A stretch of DNA of 64,000 nucleotides from an uncultured Pelagibacteraceae bacterium (GTDB lineage Bacteria; Pseudomonadota; Alphaproteobacteria; Pelagibacterales; Pelagibacteraceae): positions 1 to 64,000 of the forward strand of contig CACJOY010000004.1 in NCBI GenBank assembly GCA_902595125.1. The letters run 5' to 3'. Positions 1-10,718 of this stretch are shown piece after piece (position 1 is the stretch's first letter; each line of letters starts with the position of its first letter). The notes under the pieces were generated by a model. That model searched no databases. It had not been told where the DNA came from and saw only the letters and a list, made by a program, of their open reading frames with translations. Both the position numbers and the translations under genes were made by a program.

Positions 1-287
1 TTGGTGCTATGAATAAAGGATCTGCCGATCGATATTTTCAATCAAAACAAAAAGATTTATCCAAATATGTTCCAGAAGGAGTAGAGGGATTTGCAAAATA
101 CAAAGGGAAAGTTAATAATATAATTTTTAAATTAATTGGGGGCTTAAAATCATCTATGGGATATCTTGGATCAAGACAAATTAAATTTTTAAGAGATAAA
201 CCACAATTTGTTAAGATTACAAAAGCTGGGTTTTATGAAAGTATGGTTCACAATGTAGATATAATTAAAAGTGATAATAAATATTAA
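1..287 (+). CDS. guaB: IMP dehydrogenase, C-terminal fragment (truncated by window start)
   Basis: Frame reads ...GAMNKGSADRYFQ..., the conserved C-terminal IMPDH segment; lies upstream of guaA. Confidence 0.85.
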   Translation, partial: GAMNKGSADRYFQSKQKDLSKYVPEGVEGFAKYKGKVNNIIFKLIGGLKSSMGYLGSRQIKFLRDKPQFVKITKAGFYESMVHNVDIIKSDNKY

Positions 288-724
288 TGAAAAAAATACT
301 TAAAACATCAATCCTTTTTTATTTCTTAATTAACATCTATAGTTTTTCATCAAGTGAGCAAAATTTTTTTAACAAAGGTTTGGAGTTATATAATAAAGAA
401 AAATTTGAAGATGCTCGATTTATGTTTGAAAGAAGCATTGTTTTTAATCCGAAACACTTCAATTCGTATTTGTATTTAGCAAAAATTTATAATCAGGAAA
501 AAAATCAAATAAAAGAGGAAAAAAATTTAGAAGCAACTTTATTAATAGAGCCTAGAAATGAAGAAGCAATATTAATGTTAATGAAAATAGCTTTAGAAAA
601 ATCAAATTATTCAAAAGTAAAAGACTTATCGGAAAATTTTATTAAAGTTTGTAAAACTTTATGTGATGAAAATAAAAGTATCTTAGACTCTTTATCTAAT
701 TTAGAGCCAAAAAATGAGTCTTAA
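287..724 (+). CDS. Small secreted TPR-repeat protein
   Basis: N-terminal signal-like hydrophobic stretch, TPR-like helices ([28 protein letters not shown]); start overlaps guaB stop (TAATG). Confidence 0.6.
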   Translation: MKKILKTSILFYFLINIYSFSSSEQNFFNKGLELYNKEKFEDARFMFERSIVFNPKHFNSYLYLAKIYNQEKNQIKEEKNLEATLLIEPRNEEAILMLMKIALEKSNYSKVKDLSENFIKVCKTLCDENKSILDSLSNLEPKNES

Positions 725-2276
725 TTATAATTTGAATAAAATTTTAATAGTCGATTTTGGTTCTCAATTTACACAATTAATAGCCAGGAGAATAAGAGAA
801 TTAGGAATTTTTTCAGAAATCATAAGTCATAAAAAAGTTAAAAATAAAGATATTGATAGTACAATAAAAGGAATTATTTTATCTGGTGGTCCGTTGAATG
901 TTTATGAAATAAATAGATACTCATTCGATAAAAAGATAATTCATAAAGGAGTTCCGGTCCTAGGAATCTGTTTTGGCCATCAAATCATATCTAAATTAAA
1001 TGGAGGCAAAGTAAAACAATCCAAACATAGAGAGTTCGGTTTAGCTAATATTTCAAAAAAAAATGATAGTCTTTTAATAAATGATTTATTTAAGAAAAAA
1101 AAATTAATTAAAGTTTGGATGAGTCACGCGGATCAAGTATCAAAACTACCAAAAAATTTCAAAGTGATAGCTTCAAGTCAAAATTCAAAATTTGCTGTAG
1201 TCGAAAATAAGTTAAAGAATTATTATGGGGTTCAGTTTCATCCAGAAGTGACACATACCGAAAATGGTAAAAAACTTTTAAGCAATTTTATTTTTTTAAT
1301 ATGTAAAATGAGAAAAAACTGGTCTTCTAAAGATCAAAAAATTAAATTGATTAAAGATGTTAGAAAATTGGTAAGTAATAATAAAGTTATTTGTGCTTTA
1401 TCTGGCGGTGTAGATAGCAGTGTAGTTGCTCAACTATTAAACAAAGCAATTGGTAAAAATTTGTACTGTATTTTTGTAAATACTGGTCTCTTAAGAAAAG
1501 ATGAGGAAAAACAAGTTGTTGCAACATTTAAAAAGAAACTAAAAATTAATCTTATATATGTAAATGCTGAAAAAGAGTTTATTAAGAAATTATCAAATAT
1601 TTCAGATCCTGAAAAAAAAAGAAAAATAATAGGAAATTTATTTATAAAGATATTTGAAAGATACGCTAAAAAAATTAAAAATGTGAAATTCTTAGCTCAA
1701 GGAACACTTTATCCTGACTTAATAGAGAGTAAATCAGTTACAGGCAGTCAAACATCTAAAATCAAATCTCATCATAATGTCGGAGGTTTACCAAAAAAAA
1801 TGAAACTTAAACTAGTAGAACCATTAAAATTTTTATTTAAAGATGAAGTTAGAAAATTAGGTTTAGAATTAAAATTAAGTAAAGAAATTATTTCAAGACA
1901 CCCTTTCCCAGGCCCTGGACTAGCAATTAGAATGCCTGGAGTTATAACTAAGGAAAAAATCAATATTCTTAAAGAGGCAGATAATTATTTCATTCAATCT
2001 TTAAAAGATCACAAACTTTATGATAAGATCTGGCAAGCTTATGCTGCTCTACTACCAGTAAAAACTGTTGGAGTGATGGGTGATAATAGAACTTATGAAT
2101 ACTTATGTTTGCTTAGGGCTATTACATCTGAAGATGGTATGACTGCAGATTTTTATCAATTTAAAAAATCATTTATACAAGAAATTTCAAATAAAATAGT
2201 TAATAGTATTAGAGGGATTAATAGAGTAGTTTATGATATAACTTCAAAACCTCCTAGCACTATTGAGTTAGAGTAA
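714..2276 (+). CDS. guaA: GMP synthase (glutamine-hydrolysing)
   Basis: Class I amidotransferase GICFGHQ motif, PP-loop [11 protein letters not shown]-terminal [12 protein letters not shown] and KPPSTIELE. Confidence 0.97.
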   Translation: MSLNYNLNKILIVDFGSQFTQLIARRIRELGIFSEIISHKKVKNKDIDSTIKGIILSGGPLNVYEINRYSFDKKIIHKGVPVLGICFGHQIISKLNGGKVKQSKHREFGLANISKKNDSLLINDLFKKKKLIKVWMSHADQVSKLPKNFKVIASSQNSKFAVVENKLKNYYGVQFHPEVTHTENGKKLLSNFIFLICKMRKNWSSKDQKIKLIKDVRKLVSNNKVICALSGGVDSSVVAQLLNKAIGKNLYCIFVNTGLLRKDEEKQVVATFKKKLKINLIYVNAEKEFIKKLSNISDPEKKRKIIGNLFIKIFERYAKKIKNVKFLAQGTLYPDLIESKSVTGSQTSKIKSHHNVGGLPKKMKLKLVEPLKFLFKDEVRKLGLELKLSKEIISRHPFPGPGLAIRMPGVITKEKINILKEADNYFIQSLKDHKLYDKIWQAYAALLPVKTVGVMGDNRTYEYLCLLRAITSEDGMTADFYQFKKSFIQEISNKIVNSIRGINRVVYDITSKPPSTIELE

Positions 2277-3056
2277 ATGAATAAAAAAATAAATAAAATT
2301 CTCAATAAAAAAAATAAATCTAAAGTCATATGTCTTACAGCATATTCAAAAAATGTTGCTTCAATTTTAGATAAATATTGCGATCTTGTTCTAGTGGGAG
2401 ATTCATTAGGTTCAGTTCTCTATAATTATAGGTCTACAAAAGAGGTAACCTTAGAAACTATGATCAATCACTCTAAAAGTGTAAGATTAGGGGTAAAAAA
2501 ATCTTTGATGGTAGTTGATATGCCATACAATACATACCGTAATCCGAAAGAAGCTTTGAAGAATGCGAGATTAGTGATGAAAAAAACAAAATGTGATGCA
2601 GTAAAGTTAGAGGGAGGAAAAAGAATTATTCATATAATTAAATCTCTTGTTAGAAATAAAATCCCTGTTATGGGACATTTGGGTATTTTACCTCAAACTG
2701 AAAAAAAGTTTACTTATAAGGGTAAAAAAGTATCAGAGCAAAATAGGATTTTAAAAGATGCTAAATTATTAGAAAGGGCAGGTATCTTTTCAGTAGTGTT
2801 AGAATGTATAGAAACTAAATTAGCAAAAAAAATAACTGAACAATTAAATATTATAACTATTGGAATTGGTTCATCAGTCAATTGTGATGGACAAGTTTTG
2901 GTAATTGATGATTTGATTGGTTTAAGTCAAAGTAAATTTAGGTTCGTAAAGAAATATGCAAATATTAATCAAATCATTAATTCTGCTGTTAAAAAATACA
3001 AATTAGAAGTACTAAAAAAAAGATTTCCTAAAGCTCACCATTCATTTAGCAATTAA
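2277..3056 (+). CDS. panB: 3-methyl-2-oxobutanoate hydroxymethyltransferase
   Basis: VICLTAYS, LVGDSLGSVLY, VMGHLGILPQ motifs. Confidence 0.93.
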   Translation: MNKKINKILNKKNKSKVICLTAYSKNVASILDKYCDLVLVGDSLGSVLYNYRSTKEVTLETMINHSKSVRLGVKKSLMVVDMPYNTYRNPKEALKNARLVMKKTKCDAVKLEGGKRIIHIIKSLVRNKIPVMGHLGILPQTEKKFTYKGKKVSEQNRILKDAKLLERAGIFSVVLECIETKLAKKITEQLNIITIGIGSSVNCDGQVLVIDDLIGLSQSKFRFVKKYANINQIINSAVKKYKLEVLKKRFPKAHHSFSN

Positions 3057-3059
3057 AAT

Positions 3060-4541
3060 CTAACCCATGGTAAATGGATCAGTCATCGGTTTATCTGATG
3101 AATTATACCATGTAGTCTTTATTCTTGTGTATTCTTTTATAGACTCAATACCTGCTTCTTTTCCATAACCACTATCTTTAATACCTCCAAATGGTGCCAT
3201 TGGTGAAATTAATCTGTATGTGTTGATAAAAACTATACCTGCTCTTACAGCTTTAGAGACTCTTAAACCTCTCGCAAAATTAGAAGTATAAACTCCTGAG
3301 GAAAGTCCATATTTATTATCATTCATTTTTTCAATTACTTCCTTTTCATTTTCAAATTTCATAACTGATAATATTGGTCCAAATAACTCATTTTCTGCAA
3401 CTGGAAGATTGTGATTTTCACATTCAATTATTGTTGCTGGAAAATAAAAACCTTTATTTGAAATAGAAGATCTTTTTCCTCCACATCTAATTTTTCCACC
3501 TTGTTCAATTGTAGCTTTAATATTTTTTTCTATTGTTTCTAATTGTTTAAAACTATTTAATGGACCCATTTGTGTGTCTTTATCCATAGGACCACCCAAT
3601 TTTATTTTCTCAGCTTTAGCTATCAATTTTTTAAGAAATTCTTCATAAATTTTAGACTGAAGATAAAGTCTTGAACCTGCAATACAACTTTGGCCACTAG
3701 CGCCAAATATTCCTGCGGTAATTCCATTTAATGCATTTTCTTGGTCAGCATCATCAAATACTACAACTGGGCTTTTTCCTCCTAGTTCCAAACTTACTTG
3801 AGATAAATTTTCAGCAGAATTTTTAACAATATGTTTTGCAGTCTCTGGGCCACCAGTAAAAGCTATTCTTTCTATCAGATCATGAGTAGTAAGTGCCTTT
3901 CCACATGGTTCACCAAGTCCAGTAATTATATTAATTACTCCTTTTGGTACCCCAGCTTTTTCAATTAATTTTGCAAACTCTAATAAAGTTACTGGTGCAA
4001 GCTCTGATGCTTTTATTACAACAGTATTACCCATTGCTAGAGCTGGTGCAAGTTTAACCGCGGTTAATAGCATTTGAGAGTTCCAAGGGATAATTGCTGC
4101 GACAACACCTATAGGAATTCTTGTTGTTGTAACTTGCATGTCAGGTTTATCTATTGGAACAACAGTTCCTTCAACTTTATCGGCTAGACCAGCAAAGTAA
4201 TCATAATATTCTGCAATATAATTTGCTTGATTTTTTGTTTCTCTATAAAGTTTTCCAGTATCAATAGTTTCTATTTTTCCAAGATGCTCAGCATTTGCTC
4301 TTAGTTGGTCTGCAATTAATCTTAGATATTTTGCTCTGTCTCTTGGGTGAAGTTTTGACCAATTATTTTCAAAAGCTCTTTGAGCTGATTTAACAGCTTT
4401 GTTGACATCTTTTTCATTTGCCTCTGGAACAGTCGCCCAAATCTCATTATTTTCTGGATTTAAAGTTTCAATTTTTTTTCCAGAAGATGAATCTACCCAT
4501 TCACCATCAATATACATCTTAAAATTTTCAATTTTTGACAT
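3060..4541 (-). CDS. NAD(P)-dependent aldehyde dehydrogenase
   Basis: ALDH motifs FTGGPETAKHI, SLELGGKSP, GQSCIAGSR; C-terminus ...DPFTMG. Confidence 0.92.
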   Translation of the reverse strand: MSKIENFKMYIDGEWVDSSSGKKIETLNPENNEIWATVPEANEKDVNKAVKSAQRAFENNWSKLHPRDRAKYLRLIADQLRANAEHLGKIETIDTGKLYRETKNQANYIAEYYDYFAGLADKVEGTVVPIDKPDMQVTTTRIPIGVVAAIIPWNSQMLLTAVKLAPALAMGNTVVIKASELAPVTLLEFAKLIEKAGVPKGVINIITGLGEPCGKALTTHDLIERIAFTGGPETAKHIVKNSAENLSQVSLELGGKSPVVVFDDADQENALNGITAGIFGASGQSCIAGSRLYLQSKIYEEFLKKLIAKAEKIKLGGPMDKDTQMGPLNSFKQLETIEKNIKATIEQGGKIRCGGKRSSISNKGFYFPATIIECENHNLPVAENELFGPILSVMKFENEKEVIEKMNDNKYGLSSGVYTSNFARGLRVSKAVRAGIVFINTYRLISPMAPFGGIKDSGYGKEAGIESIKEYTRIKTTWYNSSDKPMTDPFTMG

Positions 4542-5324
4542 TTAATTATTAATAAATTTTTTAATATTCATATTAACATCATCTACATATTCTATACTAC
4601 AAAGATGTTTTCCATTTTTAATTTCGATATAAGTAGAATTAACAAGGTCTTTAACCAATTCTTTAGACATTCTAGGGGTCGAACCAATATCATCTGAACC
4701 AGTCATTACTAAAGTTTTTCTATCTATCTTTTTTATAGCCTCTATGTCATCATAATAATTGGCAAACAACTCATAGGCTTTAAGAAAATTTTTATGATCT
4801 TCTGGTTTTTTATTTAAAATATTCATAAATAAATCATAAGTTTTTGGATTATCTTGAAGGTATTTATCACTAAACCATCTTCTTAAAGCTTGTTTGGATA
4901 TTGATTTATTTAATTTAGCTTGATTGTATCTATCTAATACAAGAGATCTTTCATGTTCTGATCTTTTATAGGTAGTTCCAATTAATATAATTTTTTCAAC
5001 TTTATTTTGAAAATTAGATGAAAAATCTAAAGCAATTAAGGAGCCCAAAGAAAAACCCACAAGATTTATCTTTTCTATCTTTAAATAATTTAAAATTCCT
5101 AAAAGTTGATCTGAAAAATCTTTAAGACTTAATTTATCTTTATTATATGGAGTTTTTCCATGACCTAATAAATCGTAAGTTAAAACAGAAAACTCATTTA
5201 AATAATCTACTTGATTATCCCACATTTTATGGTCTAGACCTACTCCATGAATGAACACGATAGGGATTGACTCTTTTTTATTGTAAAAATAATAATTTTG
5301 ATTTGGATCAAAATTTTGAGACAT
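4542..5324 (-). CDS. Alpha/beta hydrolase (enol-lactonase/ring-product hydrolase type)
   Basis: FIHGVGLDHKMWDNQ oxyanion region, nucleophile elbow GFSLGS, C-terminal GKHL. Confidence 0.85.
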   Translation of the reverse strand: MSQNFDPNQNYYFYNKKESIPIVFIHGVGLDHKMWDNQVDYLNEFSVLTYDLLGHGKTPYNKDKLSLKDFSDQLLGILNYLKIEKINLVGFSLGSLIALDFSSNFQNKVEKIILIGTTYKRSEHERSLVLDRYNQAKLNKSISKQALRRWFSDKYLQDNPKTYDLFMNILNKKPEDHKNFLKAYELFANYYDDIEAIKKIDRKTLVMTGSDDIGSTPRMSKELVKDLVNSTYIEIKNGKHLCSIEYVDDVNMNIKKFINN

Positions 5325-5328
5325 GAGG

Positions 5329-5916
5329 TTATTTAGGATCTAATCCCATTTCTTTCATATCTTGATATCGATCTCCAGTTCTAGCATGAGCCCTACCACT
5401 TGATGCTCCACCAATTGCAATTATAATCTCATCATCAAAAGGTGCATCGTGAATAGTAAACTCATGAGTTAAATAATATGGTCTAAGACCTGAGTCTGTT
5501 TTATGCATCATGGGTATCGATATCTTAGATCCAGCGGGACCTCTAGTGTTTGTAAAACTTAAATAAGAAGTGCCTCCAACTGCATCTCTAAATTTATTTC
5601 CAAATCTTAAAGTATGGATAAAAGCTGAGGCATGCTCTATTTCACCATTTAAGCCTACAGTTCCTGCTTTACCATAAGCTAAAATTTTTTCTGGTGATCC
5701 GATTTCTTTTATTAATTCTGGAACTAAAATATCACCAAGTTTTGGGGCTAAATCTAAAATGATTGGCTTTAAGTCTTCTACAAATCCCTTACCTGCCCAG
5801 GGATTTTTGATCACAGCAGCTACAGATACTAATAAGACTGGTTCTTTAGCTAACTTTCCACCTTCAATGAGAGTTTTATCTACAAATTTTGTAAATTTTC
5901 TAAGCTCTAAATCCAT
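5329..5916 (-). CDS. DUF1185 'amino acid synthesis' family protein
   Basis: Family-like sequence (NPWAGKGFVEDLKPIILDLAPKLGD, AIGGASSGRAHARTGDR). Confidence 0.75.
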   Translation of the reverse strand: MDLELRKFTKFVDKTLIEGGKLAKEPVLLVSVAAVIKNPWAGKGFVEDLKPIILDLAPKLGDILVPELIKEIGSPEKILAYGKAGTVGLNGEIEHASAFIHTLRFGNKFRDAVGGTSYLSFTNTRGPAGSKISIPMMHKTDSGLRPYYLTHEFTIHDAPFDDEIIIAIGGASSGRAHARTGDRYQDMKEMGLDPK

Positions 5917-7082
5917 TAACTTGCTTTTTCTATATCAGAAGAATCTAAATTTATTTTTGGAATTACCTCATCATTAAATAATTTAATACTTCTCATACAA
6001 GCTTTATGATCTATACCAGGGAAGTTAGACCATACCTGAAGATTCTGTAAATTTAACTCCGACTTTAATTCATTGATTTTATTAACAACATATTCAGGGG
6101 TACCAAATAACAAATTTCTTTTATGAAGAAAATCATAGTTCAATAAATCTAATTTATGTTTTGTTTCAGGTAGCTCTTCCCCAGGATCCATATGATTTCC
6201 CAATCCTCTCCAATGACAAACCCATTTCATATAATTAATAATATGTTGACCAGCCATTTTTTCTGCCTCTTCCATGGTTTCTGCAACAAACATGTCTCTT
6301 ACTAAAGATACACCTTCCCCTAAAGGAACATCTCTATTTTCAGCAGTTGATTTTGCGTCTCTGTATATCTCAAATCTTTTTTTAAGAGCCTTTACAGTTG
6401 GTATCCACATAATTGTATTTAGACCATTTTGTGCAGCCCATTCAATTGATCGGGCACCATCAACAACTTGCCATATAGGAGGATGTGGTGATTGTTTAGG
6501 TTTTGGAACAATACTTATTTTTTTTATTTCATTTGTTTTCATATCTAAAAACTTTTTACTTGGAGGACTCATATCATGTTGCCAAATAAAGTCTGGTGAC
6601 GGATAAGTATAGAATTCCCCTTTGTGGCTAAAAAATTCTTCAGTCCAAGCTTTTTTCATAATTGTTAAAGACTCTTCAAATAATCTAAAGTTTTTAGCTT
6701 GGTCTTTAAGATCAGCTTCTTTATTCATATTAATTGCTTCTCTTCCATAGATTCCTCTTCCAATACCAACCTCGACTCTACCACCAGATAATTGATCAAG
6801 AAGCGCTATGTCTTCAGCTAGACGAATTGGGTTATGAAATGTAATCACATTGCAAGCTTGGCCAATTCTAATTTGTTTAGTTCTGGCTGCTGCATCAACA
6901 CCCATCATCAAAGGGTTTGTACAGGACTCCATTCCTTCATGATTAAAGTGGTGCTCAGTATACCAAATTGAATTCCATTTATTTTGATCACAGTATTCAG
7001 TAATTTCTTTAGTCTCATCTAATAATTTATTATAAGGTTTATGAGTCCAATTAGTTGTATTACAAAAGTATCCAAATTTCAT
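5916..7082 (-). CDS. LLM-class (luciferase-like) flavin-dependent monooxygenase
   Basis: Bacterial luciferase-type fold signatures (EHHFNHEG, QLSGGRVEVGIGRG); SD AGGAGG just upstream on minus strand. Confidence 0.88.
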   Translation of the reverse strand: MKFGYFCNTTNWTHKPYNKLLDETKEITEYCDQNKWNSIWYTEHHFNHEGMESCTNPLMMGVDAAARTKQIRIGQACNVITFHNPIRLAEDIALLDQLSGGRVEVGIGRGIYGREAINMNKEADLKDQAKNFRLFEESLTIMKKAWTEEFFSHKGEFYTYPSPDFIWQHDMSPPSKKFLDMKTNEIKKISIVPKPKQSPHPPIWQVVDGARSIEWAAQNGLNTIMWIPTVKALKKRFEIYRDAKSTAENRDVPLGEGVSLVRDMFVAETMEEAEKMAGQHIINYMKWVCHWRGLGNHMDPGEELPETKHKLDLLNYDFLHKRNLLFGTPEYVVNKINELKSELNLQNLQVWSNFPGIDHKACMRSIKLFNDEVIPKINLDSSDIEKAS

Positions 7083-7300
7083 TCTTCCTCCTTTAAACTT
7101 TCAATTTAAAAAAAGACGACCGATCCCACTTTCGTATTGGATTTAACGATGAGTTATGTATCGCTTAATAGATTAATATTATAAATCTTATCGCTGATAT
7201 TCAATAAATTTTTTCATGAGAGTTTTCTTAAAAATTTGAAAAAATATCATTTTTAAGGCTTCTTTATTAAAATTATTATTAATTAAGGAAGTTAAACTGT

Positions 7301-8251
7301 TCATCTATTAGGTGTATCTGAAACAATCATTTGGTCACGAACTTTTTCTCTTATGTAGATATATATTCCTGCTCCAATGATTAAAGCGACACCAAAAAAT
7401 GTCCTTAGGGTTGGAATATCATCAAATAAAAAATAACCGATTAAAATTGCCCATATGATTAAAGAATATTCATATAACGAAACAACCGGGGGTGAAGCAA
7501 TTGAATAGGCTGAAAATACACAGTAAAAAGAAAATGAAGCAACAAAACCCATTCCAACAATAAATGGCCAAGCATACCCTGGATTAGTAAACCATTCCCT
7601 AAAAATAAATTGAAGAGTTGGATTGGGATATATATTTAGTTGTCCTTTTCCTGTAAAAATAAAAAAAATTATACTTATAATGATAGCACCAATGTATAAA
7701 TGAGCCATTTGAGTATAAACACTATCTTTATCTGAAGTGTATTTTGTAATAGTCATAGAAATTGCATAAAATAATGCACATGCAACAGGTGCAAGTTTCG
7801 TATAATCAAAATCTTCAAAACTGGGATTTAAAACAATAATTACTCCAGTAAATCCCACAACAATCCCAAGCCATCTTCTTATTCCAACTTTTTCTTTAAG
7901 AAAGATTATAGCTAAAATGGATACAAAAAAAGGGCTCGAAAAGAATAAAGCATTTGCCATTGCAAGGGACATAAAGGTTAGAGAAACATAAAAAAAACTA
8001 AATCCGAAAAAAAAACATATCACTCTTATAATAGTTAAAAAAGGGTAGTGAGTTTTAAAAACAAGTTTTTGAGAGGTAATTTTTAAAAAAATGAATAATA
8101 ATATTGATGCTACTAATGTTCTTCCTAAATATAATTCATATAAAGCAGTGTCATTATAGATAAATTTTATTAAAGAATCTTGAATTGAAAAGGATGCCAT
8201 TCCAAGCAAGATAAAAATTATACCTTTAGTATTATTTTGTACTTGGTTCAT
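7301..8251 (-). CDS. EamA/DMT-family transporter
   Basis: Ten hydrophobic segments, duplicated EamA pattern. Confidence 0.85.
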   Translation of the reverse strand: MNQVQNNTKGIIFILLGMASFSIQDSLIKFIYNDTALYELYLGRTLVASILLFIFLKITSQKLVFKTHYPFLTIIRVICFFFGFSFFYVSLTFMSLAMANALFFSSPFFVSILAIIFLKEKVGIRRWLGIVVGFTGVIIVLNPSFEDFDYTKLAPVACALFYAISMTITKYTSDKDSVYTQMAHLYIGAIIISIIFFIFTGKGQLNIYPNPTLQFIFREWFTNPGYAWPFIVGMGFVASFSFYCVFSAYSIASPPVVSLYEYSLIIWAILIGYFLFDDIPTLRTFFGVALIIGAGIYIYIREKVRDQMIVSDTPNR

Positions 8252-9831
8252 GAATTTAAAATAAAATCTGAAGCTCTTTCTCCTATCATCAAAGTAGGGG
8301 CATTAAGATTACCACTTGTTATTTCTGGCATCACTGAAGCATCAGCAACTCTAATATTTTTTAAACCATGAATTCTAAGTTTTTCATCAACAACTGCCGT
8401 ATCATCAATCCCCATTTTTAAAGTGCATGAAGGATGATAGGCAGTTTCAGCTTTAGATCTAATATAATCAATAATTTCATTTTCACTTTCAGCATTATCT
8501 CCAGGTCCAATTTCCTTACCCGCATAAGGCTTCATTGAATTTTGACTTAATATTTTTCTTGCTACTTTTACACATTTTACAGTCTCATTTAAATCGTATT
8601 CATTTTCTAAATAATTAAATTGAATTTTTGGATATTCATAAGGATTGGAGCTATTGAGAGTTACATGGCCTCTGCTCTTTGGTTGATTTAAACTTGCATG
8701 AAGTTGATATCCATGTCTGTCAGGATCTACATTTCCATGATCAATTACAAAAGCAGGAAAAAAATGAAATTGTATATTTGGATATTCTTTATCTGCTGAA
8801 GATTTACAAAATCCACCTGCTTCTAAGAATGATGTTGCACACGGACCACTTTTATTTAAAAACCATTGAATACCTATCTTTAACATACTTAGTTTATTAA
8901 CGTATGAATATAAAGTATCGGGTGTTTTGCACTCTTGCTGAATATAAGTTTCTAAATGATCCTGAAGATTTTTTCCAACTCCCTTTAAATTATGAACTAC
9001 CTCAATACCTTTTTCTTTTAAATGTTCAGCTGGACCTACTCCAGAAACCATTAATAATTGTGGAGAATTTATTGAGCCACCACTAAGAATAACCTCTTTA
9101 TTCGCATAAATTTTTTTAACTTTATCTTTTATTTTAACTTCAATACCGATTGCTTTTTTCCCCTCAAAAATTATTTTTTCCACGAAAGACTGAGTAAAAA
9201 TTTGTAAGTTGTCTCTTTTTTTTACAGGATTTAAATAATATTTTGAGGCACTTGCTCTTTCACCTTTGTGAATTGTTACATCATACATGCCAAATCCCTC
9301 TTGATCTTTTCCATTCATATCATAATTTAACTTATATCCTGCTTCTTCTGCAGAATTTAAGAAAGCATTAAATAAAGGATTTTTGTTTTTAGACTGATTA
9401 ATTGGCAGTATACCATTTCCACCTCTAAATTCATTTTCCCCTTCTGACCAAGTTTCAATTTTTTTAAAGAAAGGTAAAACTTTTTCATATTTCCAATCCT
9501 TTAATCCAAATGAAGCCCATCTTTCATAATCATTTTTATTTCCTCTCACATAAACCATTCCGTTATGTGCCGAGCACCCCCCAATCATTTTTCCTCTCGG
9601 ACAAAATAATCTTCGGTTATTTAGGTATGGTTCAGGCTCTGAAAAATATTTATAGTTATATTTTGGATCATGCATTGTATAAAGAATAGCGAGTGGCATG
9701 TTAACTTTCCAAATGTCACTATTCTTACCTGCTTCAAAGATTGCAACACTATTTTGATTATTTTCTGATAACCTGTTAGCAAGAACACATCCTGCCGTAC
9801 CAGCTCCGATAATTAAGTAATCAAATTTCAA
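8248..9831 (-). CDS. GMC-family oxidoreductase (choline-dehydrogenase-like)
   Basis: FAD motif DYLIIGAGTAGCVLANRLSE; GMC signatures GRGKMIGGCSAHNGMVY-like and GGSINSPQLLMVSGVGP; YHPSCTLKMG. Confidence 0.9.
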   Translation of the reverse strand: MKFDYLIIGAGTAGCVLANRLSENNQNSVAIFEAGKNSDIWKVNMPLAILYTMHDPKYNYKYFSEPEPYLNNRRLFCPRGKMIGGCSAHNGMVYVRGNKNDYERWASFGLKDWKYEKVLPFFKKIETWSEGENEFRGGNGILPINQSKNKNPLFNAFLNSAEEAGYKLNYDMNGKDQEGFGMYDVTIHKGERASASKYYLNPVKKRDNLQIFTQSFVEKIIFEGKKAIGIEVKIKDKVKKIYANKEVILSGGSINSPQLLMVSGVGPAEHLKEKGIEVVHNLKGVGKNLQDHLETYIQQECKTPDTLYSYVNKLSMLKIGIQWFLNKSGPCATSFLEAGGFCKSSADKEYPNIQFHFFPAFVIDHGNVDPDRHGYQLHASLNQPKSRGHVTLNSSNPYEYPKIQFNYLENEYDLNETVKCVKVARKILSQNSMKPYAGKEIGPGDNAESENEIIDYIRSKAETAYHPSCTLKMGIDDTAVVDEKLRIHGLKNIRVADASVMPEITSGNLNAPTLMIGERASDFILNS

Positions 9832-9839
9832 AATGTTAC

Positions 9840-10667
9840 CTATTGAGGATGATCACCTTCAATAGCAATTCTATCCATTACTCTCTCATGACCCAAACCT
9901 CTACCTGGGAAAAAATCAGTTAATCCTTGATGTAATGTGCTTCTATTATCCCAAATTGCCACTGCGTTTTCTGTCCATTTAAATCTACAAGTAAAATCTA
10001 ATCGTTCTTGATGTCTAAAAATTTCATTTAAAATATCTTCACTTTCATTTTTTTCTAAATCTAAAATTTTTTTTGTATACATTGAATTCACATATAAAAT
10101 TTTTTTACCTGTTTCAGGGTGTGTTCTAACCATTGGATGTGCATTTGAATATTCATCTAAGTTTCCATTTCCTTCCATTGCTTTATAATCTTCAGTAAAA
10201 GCTGCTGCACCTAAAGAACTATGTATGGCTTTTTTATTATCTATTTTATCTTTAATTTTATCATCTAAAGTTTCATATGCGATTTCCATATTAGAAAACA
10301 TAGTATCTCCACCTACAGGTGGAATCTTTAATGATCTTAAAATGATTACTTTGGTAGGTTTAGGATTATAACTTACGTCAGTATGCCATGTTTCTCCCCA
10401 TTGTCTTTTTTCATCAGGTTCTTTGATAATTCTTAAAATCTCAGGATATTTATCTCTTCCCTTGACGTATATGTGTCTTTCTAAAGGGCCAAAACGTTTG
10501 GCAAGATTTATTTGTTCCTCCGAGCTGATATCCTGATCTCTGAAAAATAGGGCTTTATGTTCTAATAACAAATTATTAATTATATTCCAATTTTCTAAAG
10601 ATGAGTCTTTTAAATTAATTCCAGAGATTTCAGCTCCTAGAGCACCTGATAACAATTTAATATCCAT
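9840..10667 (-). CDS. TauD/TfdA-family Fe(II)/2-oxoglutarate dioxygenase
   Basis: HTDVSY (HxD) plus distal WDNRSTLHQG histidine; start taken at internal Met (MDIKLLSGALG) rather than the ORF-track Met. Confidence 0.88.
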   Translation of the reverse strand: MDIKLLSGALGAEISGINLKDSSLENWNIINNLLLEHKALFFRDQDISSEEQINLAKRFGPLERHIYVKGRDKYPEILRIIKEPDEKRQWGETWHTDVSYNPKPTKVIILRSLKIPPVGGDTMFSNMEIAYETLDDKIKDKIDNKKAIHSSLGAAAFTEDYKAMEGNGNLDEYSNAHPMVRTHPETGKKILYVNSMYTKKILDLEKNESEDILNEIFRHQERLDFTCRFKWTENAVAIWDNRSTLHQGLTDFFPGRGLGHERVMDRIAIEGDHPQ

Positions 10668-10718
10668 TAAGATCAACATATTACTAGATGTTTATTTTGT
10701 CAAAATGTATAAGAGATA

